Shown: positions 1 through 10,195, counted from the first letter of the stretch. The stretch: 22,631 bases of DNA from Didymodactylos carnosus (GCA_905250885.1 CAJNOQ010002797.1:1-22631), one strand, 5' to 3'. The notes: generated by a model from the sequence alone, not told the origin. Numbers and translations: made by a program.

Positions 1-131
1 TCAAAATTCTTTCTAGTTTAGGTAATTTTTTGCATATGCTTCTGAAAGATTCTTCAGAAAGTCAATAATGAAAATTCATTTCTTCCTCATCATGTCAAAT
101 ATAGTGAGAAAAAGGACGATAAGAAAAGTAT

Positions 132-205
132 AACTCGATAGCTCAGTGGACAGAGCAGAGAGAAAGAGAATTCTTACGGCGTGGGTTCAATTCCTGCTCG
201 AGTCG
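132..205 (+). tRNA. tRNA-like sequence, probably a tRNA pseudogene or SINE head
   Basis: The segment has tRNA layout and length (73 nt plus discriminator G). The acceptor arm AACTCGA pairs with TCGAGTC at six of seven positions. A perfect 4-bp D stem (GCTC/GAGC) closes AGTGGACA, and a T arm GTGGG-TTCAATT-CCTGC pairs with two G-U pairs. Box A-like TAGCTCAGTGG and box B-like GGTTCAATTCC are present, and a T-rich run from 208 would stop Pol III. The anticodon arm (158-174) does not form a proper stem and lacks U33, so no anticodon can be assigned. This argues for a dead tRNA or the head of a tRNA-derived SINE. Confidence 0.5.
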
Positions 206-917
206 CTTTATTTTTTGCTTCCTTTTTTTTCTTTCCCTTGGAAACTTTCCGAAAAAACTTTTGCTTCCCGACTGACAGTACCCCGAGCCAATTTTGGTGG
301 ATACATATGCAATCGACTATCCTCTATCCGAAAATGTAGTTTTCATTGACTCTTGTTCTATTTAAAAATTTCACCTATCGGTGATATGACTCGTCTTCAA
401 ACTTCTTTATATCGTTTTTATTCAACCTGGGCAACATTGGAATTACTACATCAAAGTTTTCCAATATTGGTAATGGTAAGTTGAGAGTGCAACGAGCTTC
501 CATTCATATGAAAACTACCCCCTTTTTCCTCGCAACGATTCAAGCCACGATATTCCTATCGGGCATGTAGAGAAACGGTATTCACCTAAGTTTGAGCTTA
601 AAGGCAGACAAAAAGTTTCCCTCGAAATTTTTCCCTGAGGTCCCCTCAAGTGTTTTGCCTAAAATTTTGGACGAACACGTTCTTTTTCGAAACACATCGA
701 ATTATATGATCATTCGAAGCAGTTTTTTTCGTAGATTCCACATATCACATTGCTTTCGCATAAAAATTCTTCTTAACGTTTAAAATTTAAGTTTTTCACT
801 TTTTTCGTTCTGCATATATATGTTCGTATTCACTGAGAAAAAGAGCAAAAATAGATTTGTTTTTCTTCTGTCTTCCATATGACATTCCACGTTGTTTCTT
901 TTATCGTCTAATGTCAT
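206..917. other. Gene-free stretch
   Basis: T-rich, AT-rich sequence between the tRNA-like unit and the palindrome. The only open frames are short, and I see no conserved motif or clear repeat. Confidence 0.6.
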
Positions 918-1904
918 CCCAAGCACACAAAAAGCATGAAGTATCGCCCCATGTATGTAGATTCGTCAATTCACTGGTTGATGCATCTAAATGCGTAAAA
1001 TGAATGCCATCGAGACATCGCACGTTGTATCTAGATAAATATAGAGATATCTAGATGCATCTAAATATAGATAAATGTTTTTCTCGATGTAACGACATAA
1101 CATTGCCCATGCATCTACATGAGCAATGCTGTGAACAATGCATTTAGCGTCCATTAAGTGATTCATGCATCTGGCTGACTCAGTGATTCAGACAATACAT
1201 CTAGACATCATTGTCAATGCACGGATATGTCAGTGTTTCAATAAATACATCTATTCCAATACAGTGCTCTGGTACGTGAATGGAGATAAAAAAATATGCT
1301 TATTTCGTGCACTTTTTGTTTTGCGCCTACCCAACTTCATTGGATGAAAGTTCTGAGTTTAAACCAAAATCAAATGAGATTTCATCTTTGGTTTTTAGTT
1401 TTTTTGGCTCTACCGCATGTACGGAGATATTCGGAGATGAAATCTTATTTGATTTTGGTTTAAACTCAGAACTTTCATCCAATGAAGTTGGGTAGGCGCA
1501 AAACAAAAAGTGCACGAAATAACCATATTTTTTTATCTCCATTCACGTACCAGAGCACTGTATTGGAATAGATGCATTTATTGAAACACTGACACATCCG
1601 TGCACTGACAATGATGTCTAGATGTATTGTCTGAATCACTGAGTCAGCCAGATGCATGAACCACTTAATGGACGCTAAATGCATTGTTCACAGCATTGCT
1701 CATGTAGATGCATGGGCAATGTTATGTCGTTACATCGAGAAAAACATTTATCTATATTTAGATGCATCTAGATATCTCTATATTTATCTAGATACAACGT
1801 GCGATGTCTCGATGCCTTTCTTTTTACGCATTTAGATGCATCAACTAGTGAATTGACGAATCTAGATACATTGGGCGATACTACATGGTTTTTGTGTGCT
1901 TGGG
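918..1904. repeat. Near-perfect long palindrome (foldback element)
   Basis: The left arm (918-1387) and right arm (1435-1904) are reverse complements over about 470 bp. By eye they are roughly 97% identical, with a handful of substitutions and one small indel near 1000/1825. The unpaired centre (1388-1434) is 47 bp. The outer ends are CCCAAGCACAC and GTGTGCTTGGG. Arm-specific words recur: ATGCATCTA or close variants at 981, 1055, 1109 and 1165, and ACATCTA near 1196 and 1246. No transposase frame is present and I found no convincing target-site duplication. The high arm identity implies recent formation or ongoing homogenisation. It ends 39 bp before the ATG of the next gene. Open frames inside it are mirror images of each other and not genes. 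Confidence 0.95.
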
Positions 1905-1914
1905 TAACAATCAT

Positions 1915-1929
1915 AATTTGCTGTTTTAG
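1915..1929 (+). promoter_or_regulatory. Splice-acceptor-like site just upstream of the FN3 gene ATG
   Basis: A T-rich tract ending in TTTTAG lies 14 nt before the start codon at 1944. It could be the 3' end of a 5'UTR intron or a spliced-leader trans-splicing acceptor. Spliced-leader trans-splicing is known in bdelloid rotifers and several other animal groups. Which of these applies, or whether it is chance, cannot be decided from the sequence. Confidence 0.35.
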
Positions 1930-1943
1930 GTAAACCAATAAAA

Positions 1944-2753
1944 ATGCAGCATATCGTGACAAGCGTCATTGTTTTAGTCGTTCTATTTCAATCACATTGT
2001 CAAGATCAAAATTGGATCATTCACCCAGCATCACTAAATGATGTCAAAGTAGTTAATTCAACTACACTTAACATTAGCTGGATATATCATGATGAAAGTG
2101 AACCATCTCTCGTACGATTAACAATTGATTTATATAATTTAGCTTCATCTCATAAAAACGTTGAATATCAATATGTGTTCGCGATGAATGGTACAGATCG
2201 TCGTAATTATAGCTCAATCGTACTTAATCATTCACTAAAACCAAATACATATTATTCGGTTTGTTTTGAAGCATATCAAATATATCACTCAAATGCTTCA
2301 AGCACTACTAAAACTTGTCGAGTAACAAAAACTGTTTTACCAACTGTAATTCCTACTGAACAAAAAGAAATTGTTACGGATTCCAATTCAGTTACAGTTT
2401 CATTATTATGGCCACGTGAACTTCCTTATACAACCTACCAAATGAATGTACAACTCAATGGAAGAAATACCTCACTACCTATCAGTAATCAAACATCAAA
2501 TATAACTTTTCTAATACAAAGCTTCCAATTTAATAACTTATCATCATCGCAAGAATATCGAATAAAATCAACTTTTGAATATTGGATTGATGATATACCA
2601 TTAACAAAAAATACACTCACCATAGAAGAGATAGTTAGGACCCGTGCACCAACAGGTGGCAATAATTTGGCAACAAAAGAACAATTAAATACAAACGTAA
2701 TGATATTTGTACTTTTAAATTTAGTACTCTTTTTTATACATTTTGTTATCTAA
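1944..2753 (+). CDS. Secreted fibronectin type III-like protein, probably GPI-anchored
   Basis: A single-exon ATG-to-TAA frame of 269 residues. Residues 1-19 are a signal peptide with a hydrophobic core and probable cleavage before QDQ. Residues about 27-130 look like one FN3 beta-sandwich: LNISW resembles the B-strand Trp motif, and LKPNTYYSVCFEAY is a good E-F/F-strand signature. Residues about 140-235 look like a second, more divergent FN3 copy (VSLLW, then a LSSSQEYRIKS strand). Ten N-glycosylation sequons (N38, N43, N82, N88, N95, N117, N175, N182, N186, N198) indicate an extracellular protein. Residues 251-269 are hydrophobic and end without a cytoplasmic tail, after a small-residue stretch (APTGGNN, 235-241); this fits a GPI signal better than a transmembrane anchor. 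The ligand or partner is unknown, so an adhesion or surface-coat role is only inference. The frame is intact, unlike every other coding remnant here. Confidence 0.8.
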   Translation: MQHIVTSVIVLVVLFQSHCQDQNWIIHPASLNDVKVVNSTTLNISWIYHDESEPSLVRLTIDLYNLASSHKNVEYQYVFAMNGTDRRNYSSIVLNHSLKPNTYYSVCFEAYQIYHSNASSTTKTCRVTKTVLPTVIPTEQKEIVTDSNSVTVSLLWPRELPYTTYQMNVQLNGRNTSLPISNQTSNITFLIQSFQFNNLSSSQEYRIKSTFEYWIDDIPLTKNTLTIEEIVRTRAPTGGNNLATKEQLNTNVMIFVLLNLVLFFIHFVI

Positions 2754-2870
2754 CTGTTATCGCTTATTGAGTACTGGAAAAACTGAAATGCTGGTAATTA
2801 AAAAGTGAAGCAACATTTTGTTTTTGGTTTATTTATGTATGGTTGAATAGAACTCGTCGAGTTACAAAAA

Positions 2871-2876
2871 AATAAA
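2871..2876 (+). terminator. Polyadenylation signal AATAAA for the FN3 gene
   Basis: A canonical AATAAA about 118 bp after the TAA stop, in an A-rich context. It is the first such hexamer downstream of the gene. Confidence 0.5.
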
Positions 2877-3160
2877 TGTCAATTTTAGCTTTTCGAAAAC
2901 GATTGTTATGAGAGATAATTTCAAAGAGTTCAGGGTCATCGATTTATGTACACAGCTACATAAAAGAAGAAATGTATACTTTATGTCTTCTATCTCTTCA
3001 CGTGGGATTTTTATTTTGACAAAGTGCAGAACGTCCTTTGAAAAAGTAGTAGCTGTTAAAAAAAAGTTTATTAGTTAAGGTTTCTCGAGTTTCGATTCCA
3101 TAATTTCTCCGACAAGAAGCCTTAGCTAACTTCTGAACGCTACACATATAATTAAAGGAG
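2877..3160. other. Intergenic spacer
   Basis: No coding or structural signal beyond a short stretch near 3100-3125 (TTTCTCCGACAAGAAGCC). This resembles TTTCTCCGGAAAGCCT near 4005-4020 in the same orientation, so part of it may be repeat-derived. Confidence 0.4.
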
Positions 3161-4043
3161 GAGGGTACCCGCCCCCTGTTTTTTGTAAAAATTTCGGATT
3201 TTGAGCTGAGTATAAGCTAATGTAGAGGAAAGTGTGGGCTACAAAATAAGACCACCCCCAGTACGTCACGACCTTTTTTCAAAAAGTTATGCATGTTTGA
3301 AGTTTTTCCTTCGAAACCTAAAAACACTCAATATTTTAGTTTCATAAACTTTTATCTCATTTTCTGTACATTTAAAATTTTTCTTACGCATAGTCTGATA
3401 GAAGAAAGTGTTTTCTTCACAATGAGGCGTTTTACAGAATTTTTCGATGAGTTTTCGCGGTGATATAAGCATCGCGGAAAATGCTCTGAAAAAACTGATA
3501 TATGTACAAAATGCGTTTTTTCTCGAAAACTATTTTTTGCTACCAAGCTTCATTGTGCCACATTACAATCCTGCTTAAATTTCATCCGATCGAGTTCAAA
3601 ATTTTATCAGAGGTACTCAAGACACTATTGCGGAGGGGAATTTTCTGGAATTTTATTTTAGAGTTTGCTTCACCGACTTATAAGGTTTCTGAAGTTGAAA
3701 AACTCGGTTTTTGAGACGTTTTTCAGTATTTTTCCTATAAGTCGACCAGAAAAGGTTTAGAAAATATTTCCCAAAAATTACTTCTGCAGAATGACCTTGA
3801 ATACCTCTGCTAAAATTTTTAACTCAATCGGATGAAATTTAAGGAAGGTCGTAATGTGGCCGAAAGAAAAATCAAGTTTTCTGAAAAACCGGTGAACGAC
3901 AATAGCTGAAAACTTGAAACAACAACGAAAAAGTGCTTCATTAAGTTTTCAATCAGCTCTGAAAATATGAAGCCCTAGCGACTTTTAGTTTTTATTTCAC
4001 AATATTTCTCCGGAAAGCCTAAAAAGAGGGGAGGGATACCCTC
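3161..4043. repeat. Decayed inverted-repeat (MITE-like) element
   Basis: The two ends are related terminal inverted repeats: GAGGGTACCCGCCCCCT at 3161 and GAGGGTATCCCTCCCCT read in reverse from 4043. A stronger internal inverted pair lies at 3556-3620 and 3790-3860, sharing CCACATTAC, TTAAATTTCATCCGAT and AGAGGTA(C/T)TCAAG. There is no transposase frame. The flanks (AAAGGAG / AATAGAG) agree only weakly, so a target-site duplication is not established. Confidence 0.65.
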
Positions 4044-4569
4044 AATAGAGTTGCATTATCGCATAGGTATAAAAATAAATCCACCTCGTTGTTAAATGAT
4101 CTTCTCATGACACTTAAGATATGTGACGAAACAATGATAAAATAATGTAAATGTTGACAATATGGATATTAATAACATGTTTGTCATAATTGTCTTTACG
4201 TAGATATTTAAAACTGCGTTACGAGAGAGGTCATATTTCAGATATCACATTTAAATGTTTGAAATAATAATTTTTATTGTAAAAAGTCGCTTTATCCTTG
4301 AAAACCATATATTGAATTTCGTAATTTTTGCGTAAACGAAAAGTTTAAGCAGTACGAAAATCGTATTGAATATACAGTTTTCGATGCTCTGTCGAATGAA
4401 ACTGATCTGAACCAGAAAAAAATAAGCTATATTTCAACAGATATTCGACTCATGCTCCTTCAAGCCAAGCCCATTTTTGGAACAACAGCCAGACAGTATG
4501 GCAGCTGGGTATACTACAATAGCTGCATCATTATGCTTATTTATAGTGTCAGATCATTCACAACAGATG

Positions 4570-4765
4570 TGGGTTTTTTTGGTAAAATGGCCAAATTCGT
4601 GTACAATTTAGATTTTTGGCCAAGAAGATTTTCTAGTTGAATCTAGGAATACGGCCAAAATCTACTAGACTATAATTTTTGGCCAATTTACGTTGGAATT
4701 TGACCAAAACTTGTTACGGCCAAATTCCAAAATCCAAATTCCGTTTGGCCAATTTCCAGTTTACT
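4570..4765. repeat. GGCCAAA-rich imperfect palindrome, possible nested small MITE
   Basis: TGGCCAAA and TTTTTGGCCA words recur in both orientations about seven times, for example near 4587, 4615, 4653, 4680, 4717 and 4746. The outer ends resemble inverted repeats (GGTAAAATGGCCAAA against GGAAATTGGCCAAA read backwards). Nothing is encoded. Confidence 0.55.
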
Positions 4766-5059
4766 GTCTTTTCAGTTACCGTTGGTTTATCGCTGACTAT
4801 TTTTCTAGTTACCGTTGCAGATATCGATTGAAGAAGTAACTGAAACTTTTACAGTCCCACCCATGTCACCTTCTTTCAAAATGCTTGTATTCGTATTATC
4901 AAGCATCAATTTGTGAATGTCTGAAAAGCTGGATATCGGCCCATCAAGCATAGGCACGACATTTCCGTTTTTCTGCATTAATAAGTACCATGTGAATATC
5001 TAACAACCTAAAAAGAAATTTTATCTAAAATGTGAAAGTAAGAAGATTCAGACACGACT

Positions 5060-5263
5060 GCGAAAGAGCATCAAATTCTGAGTAAATGCATATGTCACTC
5101 AAAATTTTCTGATCATTCTTAAAGGGGCTGCGGTGTTTAAGATTTTCCTGGAGCAAAAGTCCAGCAGAAAATCGCGTTTTTGGTTTTCAGATTTCACTAC
5201 AAAGAAAATTTGCAAAAATTTGAGTGACATATGGATTTACTCTGAATTTGATACTCTTTCGAA
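5060..5263. repeat. Inner inverted repeat
   Basis: Arms at 5060-5108 and 5210-5263 share GAAAGAG(C/T)ATCAAATTC and ATATGTCACTCAAA in opposite orientation, around a spacer of about 100 bp. It lies inside the 4364-5397 element. Confidence 0.75.
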
Positions 5264-5397
5264 CTGTATATTAAAAACTTTTCAAAGGTCTTCTGTAATA
5301 CTTTAAGCTGAAAAACCGGATTTTTGAAAACTGGCCTATTTTTTTTCAGTTCAGATCAGTCTCATTCGACAGAGCATCGAAAACTGTATATTCAATA

Positions 5398-6243
5398 TGA
5401 AAGATTGCTGCACGCGGCAAAATCCTGACGCTAGAAAACAGTTTTGAAAAAACACAAAATAAAGATCATTTCACTTGTGAAATAGCTGAACTTTAAATAC
5501 TTCTAATAAAAAGTTAACGTCAGGGGGTTTGATTAGTGCAAAAAAGATTTTCGTTGCGAAAACAAAGTTTTAAGAAAAATAAACGTGTTTAGCTTTTTTC
5601 TGGAAATTTTCAGCACTTTCTAGATTTCTTTGCCATTTTAAATGCTAAAATTCTCGGGTTGGTTTTCAAATATAGTTAAGAGCTGGTACTGCAACTTACT
5701 AAAGGTAGAGTTTTGGTTTTCGAATTAGTTTCTGAAAAAAATAAAAAGTTTGCCTATATCTACTTTCTAACCACTGTTTTATCTATAAAGATAGAGTTAC
5801 CTATAGCTAACTTTAGGAAAGCACGAAATATAAAGCTGAAAATTTTAGTGTAACTTAACTTTAATATGAGTAATATTTACTGAAAATTTCCTTGATATCG
5901 CATGTTCCATGTTGAAAATAGATTTCTTGGGGTTTGAAGCCTTAAAGTGGGTTTTTGTTTCCTTTACCTTTGAAGTGCGTTATTTGCGCACTAACCGACT
6001 GAGCCCGATTGCTTCATCCAGTTCCTGTTAATGACCGCACTATTTCGCTACTATTATTGGAAATTACTGTAGAGAGGAGTGCTAGTCAAAATCCATATGG
6101 GATTTATAAACGAAGTGAAGACTAATTGACGAGAGAATGAAGTCTTATTTTAAATTTATATATTCGAATCAATTCATTGTATTAGCTGAGATTTTCGATT
6201 TTACTTTCGAATATATTTCACTGTGAAAGTGCCTATTAGATTT
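5398..6243. other. Gene-free stretch downstream of the OPT gene
   Basis: AT-rich, with no supported frame or strong repeat. It would contain the 3'UTR of the minus-strand OPT gene; I could not place a poly(A) signal with confidence. Confidence 0.5.
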
Positions 6244-6406
6244 CTAAGTAGGATACTGAGGCTTATAGCCGTTATAATTAGTCACGGATAAAGAACAACC
6301 ATCGAGGTTGTCGCCCCCAATACCCCACCAGTTAGGGAAGGATATATTGCTATTTAACAATATATAAATAAGAATGGAAGGAATTTGGACACCAATGTCC
6401 ATTGCA
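6244..6406 (-). CDS. OPT exon 4 (C-terminus)
   Basis: After the split codon it reads AMDIGVQIP, a hydrophobic segment (SILIYILL), then PNWWG and DGCSLS, ending in TAG at 6244-6246. This matches the usual OPT ending (a last membrane helix, a WWG motif, then an Asp-x-Cys-Pro/Ser-Leu motif). The first base and phase agree with the end of exon 3. The exon is only 163 bp and overlaps a longer meaningless frame on the other strand. Confidence 0.75.
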
Positions 6407-7300
6407 CTTGAAAACAAAAGTAAGCTTGTTCAAAAAAGAAGACTGGATGATGAGCCCCACTTTTGTTACTACTATTTTGCAAATTTATTCCTAGTTTTCA
6501 ATGTGTGTCTATACTTTTATCGATGGTACATAAACGAGCAAACCTTTTTTCTGGAATAACTCTAAAACAGCTTGGAAGCGATGAATATTCGAATATAATT
6601 AATTTATTTTTCACAGCGTAAATTAGGAAGGACGCCACTTAGAAATGCAGCTGCAGTCTCAGATTACATATTACCAGTAGTGGAGTAGATAGAAGTCAAA
6701 CTGACTTAAGCGACTTTTCGGGTTACATACCACAAAACTAAGTATCCCTTTGTTCACTGTAACGGACATGTGGCTTCTCAAAGGTAATTTATGGGACACT
6801 GATGCAATAGTTGATAGTTGAGTGCACAAACATTTAGTTACATTCGAAGTGTAGTTGACTTTTATCTCCGAGATAACCTCTGTACTTTGCGACATGAACG
6901 AAGGTTCTGCATTGAACTTTCGTTTTCCATTAGATCGATTATCTCTCAGTCGTTATCGAACAGTGAAGGAATTACCCATCATTTTTCTGTCGTTTGATAT
7001 TAAAAATATCGTAGTACACTTTATGTTCAAACAGAGAGCAAAAAGAAATAAAAGTTTTGAATGCGGACAAGTTGAGGAATAATCCAATTCAATCTCAAAG
7101 GATTTTCTTCTAAGAGAGGATAAATCTTTGCTTCATAAATGAAGATATTGTGATTTTACACAGTATTCATACGCTTACTTGAACAATAATCAACAACTGA
7201 TAATCAGATCAAAGTCATCACACAAATAAAGACTAATATCAAGATATTGGAGTTATAATTACAGTCATCTAGTGTAGAATACCAGTTTTCCATAACTCAC
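6407..7300 (-). other. OPT intron 3 (894 bp)
   Basis: Donor GTGAGTTA at 7300 and acceptor TTTTGTTTTCAAG ending at 6407. The split codon TG|T joins in frame. I see no repeat structure inside; the short open frames within it have no recognisable content. Confidence 0.7.
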
Positions 7301-7595
7301 CAGACTCTTTTGACGACGTCGTTTACCACTGGTTCCAGTGCATAACGTTCCCACCACCATTGTCTTATAATTGTACTGAATAAGAAACCCACAATAAACC
7401 ATGTTAAATGCCTTCCAGCCGGCGGTACAGAATTTCCTATGGAAAAAATAATCGGAATGTGCACATAGTGTAACCATGTGACATGCGGATATTTTTTGCT
7501 GACAAGCCAAAACGGAATGGGCAGTACAGTACCAACAAGTATCATCCAAAGCAGGTTAGCCGTTAAGGATTGTGTCCCAATGAGTGCAGAGATAC
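7301..7595 (-). CDS. OPT exon 3
   Basis: Encodes ISALIGTQSL, a membrane segment, the LPIPFWL motif, VHIPIIF, PPAGRHLTWF and RQWWWERY, corresponding to the conserved late part of OPT transporters. It ends at 7301 before the consensus donor GTGAGT with two bases of a split codon (phase 2). Confidence 0.85.
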
Positions 7596-7653
7596 CTGTA
7601 GAATCAAGAAAAAAGTTCAAGACACTGTGTAAAGAGAGAACGTTATCACTAAC
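7596..7653 (-). other. OPT intron 2 (58 bp)
   Basis: Donor GTTAGTGA at 7653, acceptor TTCTACAG at 7596, phase 1. Removing it joins AFVG to ISALIG in frame, as in the family. The very short length contrasts with the two repeat-sized introns of the same gene. Confidence 0.8.
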
Positions 7654-8868
7654 CTACGAATGCTTGAACCAACGACTTTTTATCTATATTAGAGCATGTC
7701 CATTCAGAATGTTTCGAACATAGATTTGGAACAGAATCTGTAATGTAGTAGGTAATTCCATATTTTATGATCACTGATACAATAGTTATTGATAACTGAA
7801 CAATGAATAGCGTTCGTGATGATATTTTCATAAAATGGCCAAATTTGAACATACGAGTTAAGAATAACGCTTGCTTTCACATTTCATAAGCATAAACCAT
7901 AAATGATATTAGACCAATTGCGTCGCCTACAAAAATTTCCGCCGCTATCGTTCTTGCAACAAAAAATGGAAGAATCTCTATGGTTGTTATTGCTTCCACA
8001 ATACCAACGGGTAATACACATATAAACACCAATGGAACAGCCATAAATAAATAATACCACGGCATGAAATGTCCAAATTTACAAGCAATAATAGCTAAGA
8101 TAAATGCAACCAAAAATACAACAATGTGCCACCGTTCAGGTGCCTCAGGATATCTTGCCATCAATGTACAATGTATATCATTTTCACGTTTTTCTAATGA
8201 TGTTTGAAGATATTGAATTATATCTTTTCCGTGATATAGCACTGTGTGAACAGCAAGCGAAGTTAATGCCATCAGCGTAAGGTATTCTGTTATTGCTGGT
8301 GCACAACCGAGAATAACTGGTTTTTGCGTTTCCATATATGTCCTATTAGAAAATTGGCTAACATTGTCTGTCAAAAAATTTCCATCTGTCGTATAGTACC
8401 ACCAAGTAATCCCGATTGGCACCCTTTTAAAATTAAACAAATCTGCAAAATAAGTAATAGGAAGAAGAATCCAAATAAAGCAAACAAATCCAACAAGAAC
8501 GTTTATTAGAGCCCAGCGTGGAACTAAAATCGGTGAACCAATATCTTGTGTAAGTCTATTCCAATCGAATACCAATGAACCCATGCCAAGTCCATTATAA
8601 CCAGTTAGTTGAGCAAGAATAATATTCTTTGGATTAATCATGCACATCCAAGAAAATGCCGCTAATACAGGTATAATATAACCAGGGAGCCAATAATAGA
8701 ACGCTTGAAAAATGGTGGCCAATAAAAGAAATTTCATACGAGACAATTTTAGCCATCGAACACTTGTTGATTGTTCTTCTTCATGAATTGTACGTAAGAA
8801 TGCAATCACCGGTAAATTAGAAGGCCAAATCATCGGTGAAGGCCAAACAAGAAACCGACTTAAAACAC
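7654..8868 (-). CDS. OPT exon 2 (membrane core, interrupted by TGA)
   Basis: This exon of 405 codons spans most of the transmembrane core, from GVLSRFLVWPS to SLVQAFV. It is open except for one TGA at 7877-7879. Sequence on both sides is in the same frame and matches the family without a gap (VYAYEM before, KQALFL and then FKFGHFMKI after). So this is a single-codon interruption, not an intron or frameshift; a GT-AG excision here would be only 24 nt. It ends at 7654 before GTTAGT, after one base of a split Gly codon. Confidence 0.85.
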
Positions 8869-9062
8869 CTAAAATCGATTTAACACAATATTCAATGTCA
8901 AAAAGGTTTCCTGGTCAAATCAATCTAATACTAACACAACAGATCGGTTACACTTACAGATGCGAATAAGCGGCTTTGCAAAGACGGACTGTGACGAAAT
9001 TTGTTCTCGATGGTCTCTCACCGTCCAAAGTAGAAATTATGATTTATTCAACGTTACTCTCG

Positions 9063-9087
9063 GATACCCTGTTGCTAACAGGGTATC
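9063..9087. repeat. Perfect 11-bp hairpin in OPT intron 1
   Basis: GATACCCTGTT and AACAGGGTATC are exact reverse complements around a 3-nt loop. Confidence 0.6.
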
Positions 9088-9946
9088 TTTCTACTGAAAT
9101 CCTTGATCGGTGAGTGCCAACACTTAGTGTAGAATAATATTCGCTTTTTAAACGAAGTGCGCTTTGACTCTCTGATTTAGAAAGATTGTAGGAACTTTGA
9201 AATTAGCAGATTCTCGCTCAAAAATTAAATTGTACACTTCTTCTTTGATGAACTCGAAGAGCTCAGTTTGTGATAGATTTATCTGGAGAAAAAAAGGATT
9301 TCTAACAGAAAAAAACACCATTTTATTAGTTTGACCTAAAATTTAGACCATAAACTGGAGTCCGTTCCGTGAACTATTCCTCTACACAGGTTTTTTTCCA
9401 ACATCTTTTTTACTGGTTTGTAAATCAACGTTCCAGAAATACTTTTATCAAGAAATGTTTTTCGCAGTGTCATTTTCCCATTGGTAGTGACATTATCTAC
9501 CCATATAAACTTTTGGTAAAAAGACGATTCATATAGCGAGCAGAGACTTATTTTAAAAAAAGTGAAGGATTAGACAAAAAAGGACAAATGTGTAGACAAA
9601 TGTTTTTCCAAGCCGCACAATTTTCAATCATAACGTTTCTGTTTTATTAGAGGTAATATAGAGTGAATTTTTCCTACTGAAAACATTCTGGTATGGGAAG
9701 AAAACAAAGAAGATAATTAGCTTTGTCACGTGCGGGCGTTCCCGTTTGTGAGATAAAGAAAAACTAGAAAACCAACTAGAGAACCCGTGCGGAAAGATTG
9801 GAGAGTCGATCTTTTTTCAGAAAGGTAATGCTCTTCTACAGGATATTATTTACATTATCATATCAGCTGGTTCATTCACCTATCAATCCTTCTACTTTAG
9901 TTTTGATTACATCAAGCACTGCATTATATGTTCACTATACTACGTG

Positions 9947-10195
9947 GCACTTTACTAGTTACTTGGCGTTACTTTACCAGGTAAAGTAACGAACTTAGTT
10001 GCTTCGCTACTAGTAACGAGTAACTCATTTGGTTACTTTCGTTACTCCAGCAGAAAGTAGCGAGAGTAACGAATTTTTTGTTACTTTCTGCTGGAGTAAC
10101 CCAAATGAGCTACTTGTTACTAGTTACAAAGTAACGACAGTAGTAACGAGTAACTAAGTTCATTACGAGTTACAAGTAAAGTAAAGGTAAAGTAC
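9947..10195. mobile_element. GTTACTTT-rich foldback MITE, possibly hAT-type
   Basis: The ends GTGGCACTTTAC and GTAAAGTACCAC are inverted. The interior is a long imperfect hairpin built from GTAAC/GTTAC words; GTTACTTT...CTCCAGCAGAAAGTA folds back on TACTTTCTGCTGGAGTAAC near 10040-10100. Flanking ACTATACT and TCTACACT agree at six of eight bases, which would fit an aged 8-bp hAT target duplication. It lies in an intron of the OPT gene. Confidence 0.6.

Larger units (their letters stand above)
4364..5397. repeat. Inverted-repeat element with about 60-bp arms
   Basis: The outer arms at 4364-4426 and 5337-5397 are reverse complements with few mismatches; both contain TATTGAATATACAGTTTTCG and ATGCTCTGTCGAATGA. 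The interior is asymmetric: another inverted pair sits off-centre (5060-5263), and an unrelated GGCCAAA-rich patch (4570-4765) lies on the left side. This suggests an element that was itself invaded. No coding frame is visible. Confidence 0.75.

Noticed and set aside
1280..1684. Mirror-image open frames encoding nearly identical peptides on the two strands
   Set aside because: They are the same palindrome arm read from each strand and have no domain or start context.
918..1904. Target-site duplication for the large palindrome
   Set aside because: The flanks GTCAT and TAACA do not match at any length tested by eye.
3154..4050. Target-site duplication AAAGGAG/AATAGAG for the 3161-4043 element
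   Set aside because: Only five of seven bases agree, which is too weak to claim.
6374..6559. 61-codon plus-strand frame
   Set aside because: It is antisense to OPT exon 4 and has no supporting signal.
7877..7879. Recoded TGA (alternative code or selenocysteine) in the OPT gene
   Set aside because: Tryptophan is encoded by TGG throughout the gene, no SECIS-like structure is evident, and an independent frameshift in the same gene makes simple decay or sequence error more likely.
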